Source: CAZSDP01 sp964605665 (GTDB lineage: Bacteria; Planctomycetota; UBA8108; UBA1146). Taken from it: a DNA stretch of 64,000 nt. The notes beneath the pieces were generated by a model. The model was not told the origin of the DNA, did not search any database, and saw only the letters and a program-made list of their open reading frames with translations. Position numbers and translations under genes: made by a program. Location: assembly GCA_964605665.1 (NCBI GenBank), contig CAZSDP010000013.1:53356-117355 (forward strand), in the 5' to 3' direction. Shown piece by piece: positions 35,908-45,476 of this stretch (positions are counted from its first letter, which is position 1; each line of letters starts with the position of its first letter).

Positions 35908-36695
35908 ACCGAAAATCACCGACAGCTCCCCAAAAGCGAGCGATCCTTGTCGGTGCGAGCAACATCACCCTCGGTCTCCCATGGGTGATCCCGGCGGTCG
36001 AAGAACGGCTGGAAGCACCGGTCGAAATCACTGGGGCCTGGGGACATGGTCGTTCATACGGTGAGCCCTCGAGCCTCCTGTATCGAACGCTGCGCGGAAT
36101 CATCCACTCCAAGTTGTGGTCTCACCTCGAGGATCGACCCGAACTCCCCACCTTTGCCTGTGTCACAGACGTCGGGAATGACATCGCATTTGGGGAAAGC
36201 CCCGACCAGATCATGAAATGGGTCACTGTCGTCTTCGAACGATTTGCCGAAATGAACGCGCAAGTCGTGGTCACCGGCTTGCCCATCGATCGCCTATACA
36301 ACCAATCGAAGCTTAACTTCTTCCTGATCCGAGTTTTGTTTTTCCCTCAGTATCCCCTGCGTCAACCAGACATCCTCGCGAAGGTGGATGAAGTCAACGG
36401 CCGCCTCGGGGAGCTCACCCAAAAATTCGGGTTCCACTTCGTCCAACCGAAAGAGCGCTGGTACGGACTAGATCCGATCCACATCCAGTTCCCGAAGCAA
36501 AAGGAAGCGTGGGAATTCATCCTGCGCAGCTGGACCACCGATCAGTCGGAGGCCCACAAACGGATGACCAACTTACGCCGTGCAATCGAGCTTTATTCGA
36601 TGAGGCCAGAGCGCTACGACATCTTCGGGGAGAAGTTCCTGACTCACCAGCCGGCATATACCACCAAACGCGGCAGCACGATCTCGATGTTCTGA
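35904..36695 (+). CDS. SGNH/GDSL-like hydrolase domain protein
   Basis: 263 residues, starting in the ATGA overlap with the hydrolase; a much longer frame reads back through that gene and is rejected. Candidate SGNH blocks: ILVGASNITLG (block I, with Ser in GASN instead of GDS), WGHGRSYG (Gly block), TDVGNDIAFG (block III Asn in GND), and GLDPIHIQF (block V, DxxH). The block order and spacing suit an SGNH esterase, but block I is atypical, so the assignment is tentative. The C-terminal part is basic and helical. Probably coexpressed with the macro and alpha/beta hydrolase proteins. Confidence 0.7.
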   Translation: MNRKSPTAPQKRAILVGASNITLGLPWVIPAVEERLEAPVEITGAWGHGRSYGEPSSLLYRTLRGIIHSKLWSHLEDRPELPTFACVTDVGNDIAFGESPDQIMKWVTVVFERFAEMNAQVVVTGLPIDRLYNQSKLNFFLIRVLFFPQYPLRQPDILAKVDEVNGRLGELTQKFGFHFVQPKERWYGLDPIHIQFPKQKEAWEFILRSWTTDQSEAHKRMTNLRRAIELYSMRPERYDIFGEKFLTHQPAYTTKRGSTISMF

Positions 36696-36832
36696 AGGGC
36701 TCAAGGTTGAGGGCGGACACTCGCTGCCCAACGATCGCAGCCAGCCACCCTGCAGTCGCGAAGACTGAGGGTCATATCCCCCGGAGCCCCCCCAAAAACC
36801 CTCGTCACTTCTCTTTCGCCCTCCCGATCCAC

Positions 36833-36905
36833 TTGACCCCCTCGTGCGAGGGGCGGAAGCTATTGTCCTCGGCTTACTTCCGCACTCGCGGAGACTCTCG
36901 CCGAG
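36833..36905 (+). promoter_or_regulatory. Nested inverted repeats in the korA upstream region
   Basis: A TTGACC box (36833-36838) is followed by CCCCTCG-TG-CGAGGGG (36838-36853), GCGGAAG ... CTTCCGC (36853-36859 with 36877-36883) and an imperfect CTCGcgGAGA-C-TCTCgcCGAG dyad (36885-36905), ending 25 bases before the GTG start of korA. Adjacent arms share bases, so alternative RNA folds are possible. Confidence 0.35.
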
Positions 36906-36930
36906 ATCATCCTCGTGACGGGAGCCTGAC

Positions 36931-38739
36931 GTGGCTGACGCGATCATCAACGACTTTTCACTGCGTATTGCGACCGCAAACGGAACCGGAAGCCAGACTT
37001 CAAACCTGATCATCTTCCGCGCCTTGTTTCACATGGGACTCGCACCGAGTTCGAAGAACCTCTTTCCATCCAACATCGCTGGACTGCCGACTTGGTATCA
37101 AATCAGGGTGAGTCCAGATGGTTGGCAAGCTCGACGCGACAACTGGCAAATCTTGTTGCCGCTCAATCCACAGACGTTGGCACAAGATCTTTCCGAGTCT
37201 GAGCCAGGAACCATCGTCATCGATAACAGTGATCAGAAGGGGGTCGACCAGACCCTTTTCGATGACTTCACGCGATACCCAGTGCCATTCGACACCATCG
37301 CACGCCAGGGAGTTAAGGACGTCAAACTTCGTCCAAAATTGAAGAACCTGATTTACGTCGGGATCGTCGCCGAACTGATCGAGATTCCCGAAGAGTCGCT
37401 TCGATCCGCAATCGACTCCGTCTTCTCGAAAAAACCAGCAGTGGCAGACATCAACTTCGACGCAGCGATGCTCGGGGTGGAATACGCTCGGGAGAATTTC
37501 GCCTCGAAACCGCCCTTCAAGGTTGAAGCGGCCGATCAAACCAAAGGGAAGATCCTCATGGAGGGCAATGATGCTGCTGCCCTCGGCTGCGTCTTTGGGG
37601 GTTGCAGTGTGGTGTCCTGGTATCCCATCACCCCCGCAAGTTCGTTGGCAGAGTATCTGATCGGGCACCTACCCCGCTTGCGCCAAAGCGATGCAGACGG
37701 AGACTCCCGCTATATTGTGATTCAAGCGGAAGACGAACTCGCTGCGATCGGTATCGCTCTTGGGGCAGGTTGGGCGGGAGCTCGATCGATGACCTCGACG
37801 AGTGGTCCAGGAGTGTCCTTGATGGGAGAGAATCTCGGCCTCGGATACTTCGCAGAAATACCGACGGTCGTCTTCGACATTCAGCGCGTCGGGCCATCGA
37901 CCGGTCTCCCCACCCGAACTCAACAAAGCGACTTACTGCAGATCGCATTTCAATCGCACGGCGATACACGCTTCCCGATGCTCCTACCAGCCAGCGTGCC
38001 AGAGGCTTTTGAATTTTCCTGTCAAGCATTCGATCTGGCTGAGCATTACCAGACTCCGATCTTCGTCGTTTCAGATCTCGATCTCGGCATGAATCTCTGG
38101 GTCTCTGATCCACCCACCTATCCCGAGGCGCCGATCGATCGAGGTAAGATTGCGACGGATGAATTTCTGAAGAAGACTAAAGACTGGGGACGATATCTCG
38201 ACATCGACGGGGACGGAGTTCCCTATCGCACAGTTCCCCAAAAGTCGACTGATCCCCGCACTGCCCATCTGACCCGCGGATCAGGGCATGACGAATATGG
38301 GCGATACTCGGAAGATCCAGAAGTCTACTCGCGTAATCTCGATCGACTGGCGAGGAAGATCGACGGTACGGTCGATCGGCTTCCTCCGCCACTATCGACT
38401 GCCGGTCAGCGAGACGATCTTGGCGTGATCGCATTCGGCACCACAGACTTTGCCATGCAGGAGGCTCTCTCCAATCTCGATTCGCCTCCGGCATATCTAC
38501 GCCTTCGATCGTGGCCCTTCCATAGTGAGGTCGAAGAGTTCATACGCCAATTTGAATCTGTGATTGTCGTCGAACAGAATCAACAGGGCCAGATGGGGCA
38601 ACTCTTGCGAATCGCCTATCCAGAACTCGCTCCTCGAATTCAGAGCGCGCTCTACTACGGCGGCTTACCGCTGACGGCAGCATTCGTCCAAGATGCCATC
38701 GAAGAGCATCGGTCAACTCCCGGCACCGTGAAAGCATAG
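36931..38739 (+). CDS. korA: 2-oxoacid:ferredoxin oxidoreductase, fused gamma-alpha subunit
   Basis: 602 residues. The N-terminal 190 residues form the gamma (POR) domain (GTGSQTSNLIIFRALFHMG, with the NWQ and VIDNS segments). The remainder is the alpha (pyrimidine-binding) part with GNDAAALGCVFGGCSVVSWY, PITPASSLAEYL, EDELAAIGIALGAGWAGARS and the TSGPGVSLMGE motif. The enzyme oxidatively decarboxylates a 2-oxoacid, most likely 2-oxoglutarate, to the acyl-CoA while reducing ferredoxin. The gamma-alpha fusion and the two-gene layout match the KorAB type. GTG start with GGGAG upstream; korB follows after 8 bases. Confidence 0.93.
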   Translation: MADAIINDFSLRIATANGTGSQTSNLIIFRALFHMGLAPSSKNLFPSNIAGLPTWYQIRVSPDGWQARRDNWQILLPLNPQTLAQDLSESEPGTIVIDNSDQKGVDQTLFDDFTRYPVPFDTIARQGVKDVKLRPKLKNLIYVGIVAELIEIPEESLRSAIDSVFSKKPAVADINFDAAMLGVEYARENFASKPPFKVEAADQTKGKILMEGNDAAALGCVFGGCSVVSWYPITPASSLAEYLIGHLPRLRQSDADGDSRYIVIQAEDELAAIGIALGAGWAGARSMTSTSGPGVSLMGENLGLGYFAEIPTVVFDIQRVGPSTGLPTRTQQSDLLQIAFQSHGDTRFPMLLPASVPEAFEFSCQAFDLAEHYQTPIFVVSDLDLGMNLWVSDPPTYPEAPIDRGKIATDEFLKKTKDWGRYLDIDGDGVPYRTVPQKSTDPRTAHLTRGSGHDEYGRYSEDPEVYSRNLDRLARKIDGTVDRLPPPLSTAGQRDDLGVIAFGTTDFAMQEALSNLDSPPAYLRLRSWPFHSEVEEFIRQFESVIVVEQNQQGQMGQLLRIAYPELAPRIQSALYYGGLPLTAAFVQDAIEEHRSTPGTVKA

Positions 38740-38747
38740 GGGTCTGT

Positions 38748-39788
38748 ATGAGTGATGCACCTCCAGCACCAAAAACGAACCGACTCGGTCTGACCAAAAA
38801 GGACTACGCGGGTGGTCCATCGACCATGTGCAAAGGTTGCGGACACGACCGCATTTCGGAAGCGATCATTCAAGCAGCCTTCGACCTAGGACTCGAAGCG
38901 GAAAACTTGATCAAAATGAGCGGCATTGGCTGCTCCTCGAAGACACCTGCGTACTTCATCAGTCGCGCCTTTGGCCTCAACTCGACCCACGGTCGAATGC
39001 CCAGCTTCGCAACTGGGGCGCACGTTGCGAATCGTAGCATGATCCCCTTGGGAGTCTCGGGGGACGGGGATACCGCCTCCATCGGAATGGGCCAATTTGT
39101 CCATCTCATCCGGCGCAATACGAAGATGTTGTACATCGTCGAGAACAACGGAGTCTACGGTCTCACGAAAGGACAGTTCTCCGCGACAGCAGACCGAGAG
39201 AGCCCTAGCAAGAGAGGCGCGTTCCCCACCGAAGAAGCCATCGATCTTTGTGGCCTTGCGCTCGAACTAGGTGCTGGATTTGTCGCACGTAGCTTCTCGG
39301 GAGACAAGAAACAGCTCGTTCCTCTACTTCAGGCTGCCCTCAGCTACGACGGCCTCGCGTTTATCGACGTGATATCGCCCTGTGTCACATTCAACAATCA
39401 CGAAACATCCACCAAAAGCTACACCTACCAAAAAGAACATGACGTTCACTTTCATGACCCCACCTTCATTCCGACCTTCGAGCACATCGACATCGATTAC
39501 GAAGAGGGTGAAGTGCGCCGAGTCGAGCTTCATGATGGATCACAGCTCGTATTGAGGAAACTCGATCGTGATTACGACCCAACCGATGCTCTGATCGCAG
39601 CTCAAGCAATTCGAGAGACTCGGGTGCAAGGTGAGGTGTTGACCGGAATGATCTATGTCTCCACCGATCGGCCTTCGCTGACAAAGGCCTCAAAGTTGAC
39701 GAAGAAGCCTCTGTCGATGCTAGAGGAGTCCGAACTTCGTCCCAGTCGAGAGTCCTTCGATCAATTGATCGAAGGTTACCGCCTCTAA
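38748..39788 (+). CDS. korB: 2-oxoacid:ferredoxin oxidoreductase, beta subunit
   Basis: 346 residues, thiamine-diphosphate-binding subunit. The MCKGCGHDRI and GIGCSSKTP segments carry the Cys residues for the proximal iron-sulfur cluster, and GDGDTASIG ... NNGVYGLTKGQ is the ThDP/Mg motif (GDG-N). THGRMPSFATGAHVANRS is typical of KorB. It pairs with the fused alpha-gamma subunit just upstream. Together with korA it would give a reductive or oxidative TCA step linked to ferredoxin. Confidence 0.95.
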   Translation: MSDAPPAPKTNRLGLTKKDYAGGPSTMCKGCGHDRISEAIIQAAFDLGLEAENLIKMSGIGCSSKTPAYFISRAFGLNSTHGRMPSFATGAHVANRSMIPLGVSGDGDTASIGMGQFVHLIRRNTKMLYIVENNGVYGLTKGQFSATADRESPSKRGAFPTEEAIDLCGLALELGAGFVARSFSGDKKQLVPLLQAALSYDGLAFIDVISPCVTFNNHETSTKSYTYQKEHDVHFHDPTFIPTFEHIDIDYEEGEVRRVELHDGSQLVLRKLDRDYDPTDALIAAQAIRETRVQGEVLTGMIYVSTDRPSLTKASKLTKKPLSMLEESELRPSRESFDQLIEGYRL

Positions 39789-39815
39789 GACCTGAACGAA
39801 CTCGAATCGAAGATG

Positions 39816-39851
39816 GAAAAAGGGGAGACACCCCGGTCGGATGTCTCCCCT
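39816..39851 (-). terminator. Intrinsic terminator, strong on minus strand
   Basis: AGGGGAGACA (39821-39830) and TGTCTCCCCT (39842-39851) form a perfect 10-base stem with an 11-base loop. Read on the minus strand it is followed by TTTTT, so it should end transcription of the propeller/dockerin gene whose stop is at 39869. On plus it lies 33 bases after korB but lacks a T-run. Confidence 0.8.
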
Positions 39852-39868
39852 CTTAGAGCGACCTACTA

Positions 39869-40957
39869 TCAAAAACAGGTGCTCTGATCACACATCAACA
39901 GATCCTCAGGAACTGCTGGCTGCCCATCGAATCCACAATCGGGAAATGGAGCGGGAATCGTCGCGCCTATCGGGGAGAAGAGCGCGGTAAGAAGCAGAAT
40001 CGCGTCCCCGATATCAATCACACCATCGTTGTTCGCATCTGAGCTATCCCAACAAGATGCCACCACCGCCGGAACTCCGGGCGACGGAAAGAGAAAGCTC
40101 AAGATATGGATCGCATCGGCGATGTTCGTTCCCCCATCGACATTGGAATCGCCACGGATGAATCGCCCCTCCGGGCCATCCCCGAGCCACTGAATGCCGG
40201 TCAAGGAGGTCCCTCCCAAAACGTTGGAAAACACCACTTCGCCGGTGGGCCCAATCTCGAAGTATGTTCCGGTGACCGCGTCGAGAATCAGGAACGTCTC
40301 CGTCAAAACTCGATAATCGAGTGAACAGGGTTCGATCAACGAAGTCTGTACTGAAACATTCGAGATTTCATTTCCCTGGAGGTCGAGGAGGTGGATCGTA
40401 TCGTCGTCTCTACCCACTACTGCGATGAAACTATCCTGCGCATCGATTCCCCCAATCTCATAGGGTAAATCGATCGACTGCGATACAGACCCACTGGCGT
40501 CAAAGCGCAGGACTCGACCAGAACGAGTCGCCATCAGCAACTCACCGGAGAGGATCCCAAGGTCTACAGGGCATTCGAAATTGACAGCATCGCAGATCAC
40601 GCCTGGGATACTCACGACATCAACAATCATTCGATTGGCTCGATCGAGCCGCCCGAAGTTGGGAGCCACTCCCGTCGCGTTCGATCCGACGACGTAGATC
40701 TCGTCGTCGAGTACGGCCATCCCAGCGACTTGACCGAAATTGGCGGGGGCCGTGAACAACTCGGTCCCGGTCACCATTCCATCACCACTATGCTGGCTAA
40801 TTGCAAAGTCTGCTTGAGGAGACATCGGCGCGGAATCTGCGCTCAGAATCGAATCGGTGTCCAATTGGATCTGCGCTTCGACCCCCCCCACCACACAAGA
40901 GAGGAGAGCAAAACCGACAGTGGCTAAGCCTTTGTTCAAGATTCGAGTCGTCTGCAT
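39869..40957 (-). CDS. Secreted propeller-like protein with C-terminal dockerin-like module
   Basis: 362 residues. Signal peptide (GLATVGFALLSCVVGGVEA). Residues of about 55-255 hold repeating beta stretches (VAGMAVLDDEIYVVGS, LGILSGELLMATRSGRVLRF, IDAQDSFIAVVGRDDDTIHL) typical of a beta propeller. The last 95 residues are the dockerin-like module: FIRGDSNVDGGTNIADAI, then DANNDGVIDIGDAI and a closing PDCGFDG ... MCDQSTCF. Likely secreted and calcium-binding. No enzyme motif. A terminator follows at 39816-39851. Confidence 0.8.
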   Translation of the reverse strand: MQTTRILNKGLATVGFALLSCVVGGVEAQIQLDTDSILSADSAPMSPQADFAISQHSGDGMVTGTELFTAPANFGQVAGMAVLDDEIYVVGSNATGVAPNFGRLDRANRMIVDVVSIPGVICDAVNFECPVDLGILSGELLMATRSGRVLRFDASGSVSQSIDLPYEIGGIDAQDSFIAVVGRDDDTIHLLDLQGNEISNVSVQTSLIEPCSLDYRVLTETFLILDAVTGTYFEIGPTGEVVFSNVLGGTSLTGIQWLGDGPEGRFIRGDSNVDGGTNIADAIHILSFLFPSPGVPAVVASCWDSSDANNDGVIDIGDAILLLTALFSPIGATIPAPFPDCGFDGQPAVPEDLLMCDQSTCF

Positions 40958-41035
40958 TCAATTCTTCCGATTGAGCGTGACTAGAGTCCTCACCTCATCG
41001 AAGCGACGGGCAATCACAATTGAATCGAGATGTCC

Positions 41036-42409
41036 TCATGCAAAGAGCCCGAGTGGGGTAAATCCAACCGGATCCACCGCCGCCGCTTGAGAGTATCCCG
41101 GGATGATCTGTTCGATCAGAGCTGGATCATCGCCGAAGTAACTCTGAAAGATCTCACCGAACACAGCTCTGAAGTCGGTCCGGTGAGCAACGTATCGGGA
41201 ATTATCAGAGAAGAGGTCCCCTGTTGTCCAGCTAGTTGCATCGCAATTGTAGACCCCCCCCACCACCGATCCTCCGGTAATCAACATCGTTCCCGCAGAA
41301 CCGTGATCTGTCCCTCCGCTGCCATTTTCGCGGGATGTTCGGCCAAATTCGCTCATGACCACCACCAGGACGTCCTCCCACTGATCGGCGAGATCTCGGG
41401 AAAGAGCGCGCAGGCCCTCTGCGAGTTGTGCCAAGAGAGTGGGGTGATCCGCGCTTTGGTTAGTATGTGTGTCAAATCCCGAATGGTTGAGGCCAAGGAT
41501 CCGAACTGGAGTCCGTTTGAGGAGCATCGCCGTTTCTGCCAGCCGGTCACCGAGAGTCCCCGTCGGATAAACCGCACCATTTGCTGGGACGTAGGCTCCC
41601 TGCTGCAGAGCCGCCTGCACGACGTCGATCGACTGTCCAAGCTGCACACCGGTGGCGTGTAGGAGCGATCGATAGGGCTTGGTGGAATCGTCTTCCGGGC
41701 CTCCGTAAAGCCCGTAGAACCCGTCTCCATCCGCGCCCCCAGTCGTCGACGGGAGCATCCCGAGAAAACGATCGAGCTCCGCTTGGCTTCCAGGAAATGC
41801 GTAGTCGGTACTCCTGGGGAATGCAGGGACTGGAATATCACCTTGGTATGCCATCGGTAGACTTGAATCGACCGCAGCCGCCACCAATGGTGCGTTACCC
41901 AGATCAAGATTTGCGGCGAGCTTTCGGTACAACATTCCTTCCCGGAATGCTTCTTCACCTGGCTTGCCTGTTTCCCAGAACAACTGCCCGCTGAAGTGAC
42001 TGCGGGTCAAGTTCTGATAGCCAACTCGTTGGATAATCGCGAGCTGCCCCGGCCCCGCAACTCCATTCAAGGAGCTGTGATTGTAGATCTCCATCAACGG
42101 TTCCAGCCCTGGATTGAGCTGAGCGAATCCATTGCCAAGGTCGATGGCAGAGCTCTCTGGAATGAACAAAGACGGTCGGTTTGCTAGCGAATACTCCGCG
42201 TCTCCGCGCGGAATAACAGTGTTCACCGAGTCGTTCCCACCCCGTAAGAAGATCGTCACCATCTTGCGTGTCGGTGGAATTCCGCCCGCAATCAATCGAC
42301 GAGTGAGCCATGCCGGTGAAGTCGCTGAAGCTCCCAAGCCGAGTCCGAGACTCGCCCCGAGACTTCGTAACATAAATTTTCGTCTATCCATCATCGGTCG
42401 TTCCTTCAT
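41036..42409 (-). CDS. DUF1501 domain-containing protein with Tat-type signal
   Basis: 457 residues. The N-terminus MMDRRKFMLRSLGASLGLGLG has a twin-arginine motif (RRKFM), so it is probably exported folded. The body is the DUF1501 sulfatase-like fold: TIFLRGGNDSVNTVIP, LALNPGL-type (QLNPGLEPLMEIY), SHFSGQLFWETG, and VVVMSEFGRTSRENGSGGTDHG containing the metal-type Asp/His residues. Function of the family is unknown; it is almost always paired with DUF1800, as here, with the ATG overlapping the DUF1800 stop by 4 bases. Confidence 0.94.
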   Translation of the reverse strand: MKERPMMDRRKFMLRSLGASLGLGLGASATSPAWLTRRLIAGGIPPTRKMVTIFLRGGNDSVNTVIPRGDAEYSLANRPSLFIPESSAIDLGNGFAQLNPGLEPLMEIYNHSSLNGVAGPGQLAIIQRVGYQNLTRSHFSGQLFWETGKPGEEAFREGMLYRKLAANLDLGNAPLVAAAVDSSLPMAYQGDIPVPAFPRSTDYAFPGSQAELDRFLGMLPSTTGGADGDGFYGLYGGPEDDSTKPYRSLLHATGVQLGQSIDVVQAALQQGAYVPANGAVYPTGTLGDRLAETAMLLKRTPVRILGLNHSGFDTHTNQSADHPTLLAQLAEGLRALSRDLADQWEDVLVVVMSEFGRTSRENGSGGTDHGSAGTMLITGGSVVGGVYNCDATSWTTGDLFSDNSRYVAHRTDFRAVFGEIFQSYFGDDPALIEQIIPGYSQAAAVDPVGFTPLGLFA

Positions 42410-45400
42410 TGGAAACTCCAGCGAGGCATACTCAACATCAGCCCAACCAGTTTCTGCACTCGATCCTGATAGTCTGGAGCCGTCGGATCGAAGGGGCCCA
42501 TCGTCCCATCCGGTAAAGTCTGGGCGAACCGTTGCAACAAGAGGCGCTCTGTAGCATTCATTGTCCCCTGGTAGAGAAGATCGTCGAAGAGATCGATGAT
42601 CTCAAATTCAGACTGAGCATTTGCAGCATTGAGGATCTGTATCGGATCCCAGCTGAATCGGGCACTGACATTGTCCGCCACCGTTCGAACGAAGTTGACT
42701 CGCTCGAGCAAGGAAGTGGTTCCGATCCAGCGATCTCCACGTTCTGGCCAGCCATCGGGATCATCCCGATCAAAGAGGCTCATGCCCATACTTTGAAGAG
42801 TGTCGGTCAAACTACGCCCATCGAAATCTGCGTCGAGTGCACGCATTGTCGAAACCATGTGCTCAAAAGGTGTTTTAACTTTCGCTCGGCGAGACAATTC
42901 ACTGCGGAAGACACTACCGACATCATCCACAGCCAAAATTGTACGAACGACGGTTTCTATGTTGCCGGGTGGGCTCGTCGAATACCACGCAGCGATCGCA
43001 TCTGCGAGAAGAGCCCGCAATGGAAGTGGCGCGGAGAGATCATGCGCACTCGCTAGATCGATTTCGTCGGAGATGAGAAGCCCAATCAACTTGACGCTGA
43101 TGAACTCGGCCGCAGAGGGGTGCTGAACAATCTGATTGATCACATCGAGGCCATCTTGGACGCCGTCGGCGCCGAGGCGCCCAGCTGGAATCGTCAGCTG
43201 ATGGGGTGTCCCCGCGAAGATGATTTTCTCCGTCGTGTCATGCTGTGCCGGGTCAAACCGGAAAATCCAATGCCCTTGTCGGTCATCCACATCGAGATAT
43301 CCAGGGCCGGGGGACCAGCGATAAAGACGCGGCAAACACGAGAGATCACCATTCGTGAGGTTCACATTGTGAACCTGAATTGCCAGAACATTTGTCCCAA
43401 CCAACAGCTCTTCACGAAACCGATCGAGTGAAACAATGAGGGGATCTCTTGTCACTTCGTGCCCAGAGCTGAACTCGTTGAAGGCGGGAGGTGTTCCCGT
43501 TGCGCTCATCGAGCCCGACCGCGCAACTTCACGGCCATTGAGGTAAACCACCACACCGTCATCGTAGGCGACATGGAGTTCGAGAACTTCTGGAAAGTGA
43601 ATGTCGCTGAGAGTGAAGGACCTGCGAAGGTAGACGCTACCGTAATTCCCTTGCATGTCGGTGAGCACGGTCGCGTCGTCCCCATCCCCAAAGCCGATAC
43701 CGGTTGGTCCCTGTAACCAGGCGGAATCATCGAATCCGATCTCAGCCCATGCGGTGGTCGGTTCTCCACTCAATCCAGGGGAAGGCTCGGCAGTTCCCTT
43801 CCAGTAATTCCAAACATCACCGATCTCGATGATGGGGGTTTCTAAGATCACATTCGGCTCGTCAATCTGGGGATTGATCGCGTTGGCAGGGAATGGTTGA
43901 AGTGACTCGAAGGGAACCTTACTGACTGTCCACCCAGTAAAGCAGCGAGACACTTCTTCGACATCTGCCTGGGTATATCCATTGTCTACGCCGAGTCCGA
44001 AGAGCTCCAAAATCTCCCGGGCATAGTTCTCATTCGGCTGTGCCGCCAAATTCAAAACCGAATCGAGATAGATGAGCATCGATGGGCTCGTTGCAGAGTA
44101 AAGCAGCAGATCTCCAAAATTCCCGAATGCATTGTCGGTGAAGAACTGGAATTCCTCTCGCTCGATCTCCGCGGCTTCACGCCGAGCCTGTCGAGATTCA
44201 ATGACGCGCTCGTCATATCGATCTCTCGACCTCTGGAGAACGTCCTGAACTTTGTCGAGATCTGTTGTGAAGTGGTTATCCCAGAACATCGCGAGAACAT
44301 TTCGCAGCTGATTCTCTGAGTAACGCGATCGGGCAAATGCAAAGCGCTGCAAACTCTCTTTATCGCGCATCATCGAGCGAGAAGGAAATGTCGTGGGTTC
44401 TTGTACAACCACTCGTGGATCGAGAAAGAAGTCCCCTTGAGTCAAATTTCGATTGTGCCCCTGTATCGCGAGGATGTTCTCTCCCGGCACCAACAGCGAA
44501 CTCGGAATCACGAAGTACTCCGGAATACCTGGTCCATGCTGGGATGTGGTTCCCTCATCGTGTGCCGGAAAAGTGGCCGTCAGATTAGAACGACCGACTT
44601 CAGTCCCATTCACCCAGGCCACAAACCCGTCATCGTAGTCGCAGTAGAGCGCCACAGCCGGAAGTGAAGCGGGATCTGGAACAAAGAATGAGGCCCGGCA
44701 TGCAATCGAGGTGTAGTTCCCCTGCATGTCGAGAAGTAACGTACCGCCACGACCAAAAGAGAGCCGAAATGGGGCCGGCGCTATCTCCCAGGTCGAATCA
44801 TCAAAAGCGGGCAACTGCCAATCGAGTGGGAATGGTGAGGTCCCCTTCTGATACCGAAAGAATGACTCCTTCACCAAAATCTCACGGTCTCTCGTGCGTT
44901 CAAATGTGGTCAAGGATGCTGCTTCACGTGTGAGCAAATCAGCATTCAAACTCTCGTCGATCCCCAGAATCTGCTGATCGATCCAAGGTCCAAATCCGGT
45001 GGCGATCAGCTGATCAGTGTCGCCCGGCCTGGCACCGAAGGTGGCCCTCGCCAATAGATGGCCTGCCTGCAACCGCTCAGGGTCCGGTCCGCCACATGGA
45101 GGGAAATTACACTCCAGTGGATCGAGACTTGGATCAGGACCGCAGTCGATCGGACCGGGAGGAGGAGGAGGGGCGCCACCGGAAAAGATGTAGGCGAGAA
45201 CATTGATCGGGTCTGAAATCGTCAGCGACCCAGAGTCATCCACGTCTGCCGCATCTCGGCAATCGACATGCCAGCCGAGGAACAAGTGACCGAGAACCAC
45301 GACGGCGTCGCTGACATCGACGGCGCCATCATTGGAGGCATCACCTCGACGAAACTCGGGTTCAACCGCACCCGCACTCGACAAGGAACCGAGAAGGGCA

Positions 45401-45441
45401 AAGAAGAGCACCCAAACACAAAATCGACACTTCATGACCAA
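42406..45441 (-). CDS. DUF1800 protein with dockerin-like module and two inserted beta-sandwich repeats
   Basis: 1011 residues. Order: signal peptide (about 8-25), dockerin-like module (29-116; FRRGDASNDGAVDVSDAV, DVDDSGSLTISDPI), start of DUF1800 (HLLARATFGARPGDTDQL, 128-145), beta-sandwich repeat A (about 196-347), more DUF1800 (MFWDNHFTTDLDK, ENYAREILELFGLGVDNGYT), beta-sandwich repeat B (about 546-710), and the rest of DUF1800. Repeats A and B share DDSxW, DMQGNY, YDDG.V.ыVNG-type and N.LAIQ.HN motifs, suggesting carbohydrate-binding jelly rolls. Family function unknown. Coupled to DUF1501 downstream. Four GTCAC boxes lie in its promoter region. Confidence 0.92.
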   Translation of the reverse strand: MVMKCRFCVWVLFFALLGSLSSAGAVEPEFRRGDASNDGAVDVSDAVVVLGHLFLGWHVDCRDAADVDDSGSLTISDPINVLAYIFSGGAPPPPPGPIDCGPDPSLDPLECNFPPCGGPDPERLQAGHLLARATFGARPGDTDQLIATGFGPWIDQQILGIDESLNADLLTREAASLTTFERTRDREILVKESFFRYQKGTSPFPLDWQLPAFDDSTWEIAPAPFRLSFGRGGTLLLDMQGNYTSIACRASFFVPDPASLPAVALYCDYDDGFVAWVNGTEVGRSNLTATFPAHDEGTTSQHGPGIPEYFVIPSSLLVPGENILAIQGHNRNLTQGDFFLDPRVVVQEPTTFPSRSMMRDKESLQRFAFARSRYSENQLRNVLAMFWDNHFTTDLDKVQDVLQRSRDRYDERVIESRQARREAAEIEREEFQFFTDNAFGNFGDLLLYSATSPSMLIYLDSVLNLAAQPNENYAREILELFGLGVDNGYTQADVEEVSRCFTGWTVSKVPFESLQPFPANAINPQIDEPNVILETPIIEIGDVWNYWKGTAEPSPGLSGEPTTAWAEIGFDDSAWLQGPTGIGFGDGDDATVLTDMQGNYGSVYLRRSFTLSDIHFPEVLELHVAYDDGVVVYLNGREVARSGSMSATGTPPAFNEFSSGHEVTRDPLIVSLDRFREELLVGTNVLAIQVHNVNLTNGDLSCLPRLYRWSPGPGYLDVDDRQGHWIFRFDPAQHDTTEKIIFAGTPHQLTIPAGRLGADGVQDGLDVINQIVQHPSAAEFISVKLIGLLISDEIDLASAHDLSAPLPLRALLADAIAAWYSTSPPGNIETVVRTILAVDDVGSVFRSELSRRAKVKTPFEHMVSTMRALDADFDGRSLTDTLQSMGMSLFDRDDPDGWPERGDRWIGTTSLLERVNFVRTVADNVSARFSWDPIQILNAANAQSEFEIIDLFDDLLYQGTMNATERLLLQRFAQTLPDGTMGPFDPTAPDYQDRVQKLVGLMLSMPRWSFQ

Positions 45442-45476
45442 ACCTGCCCAATTCAGGACTCTGATGATCTCGCCGG

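Noticed and set aside
36833..36866. Sigma-70 promoter TTGACC ... TATTGT before korA
   Set aside because: Spacing between the boxes is about 22 bases, too long for a standard promoter.
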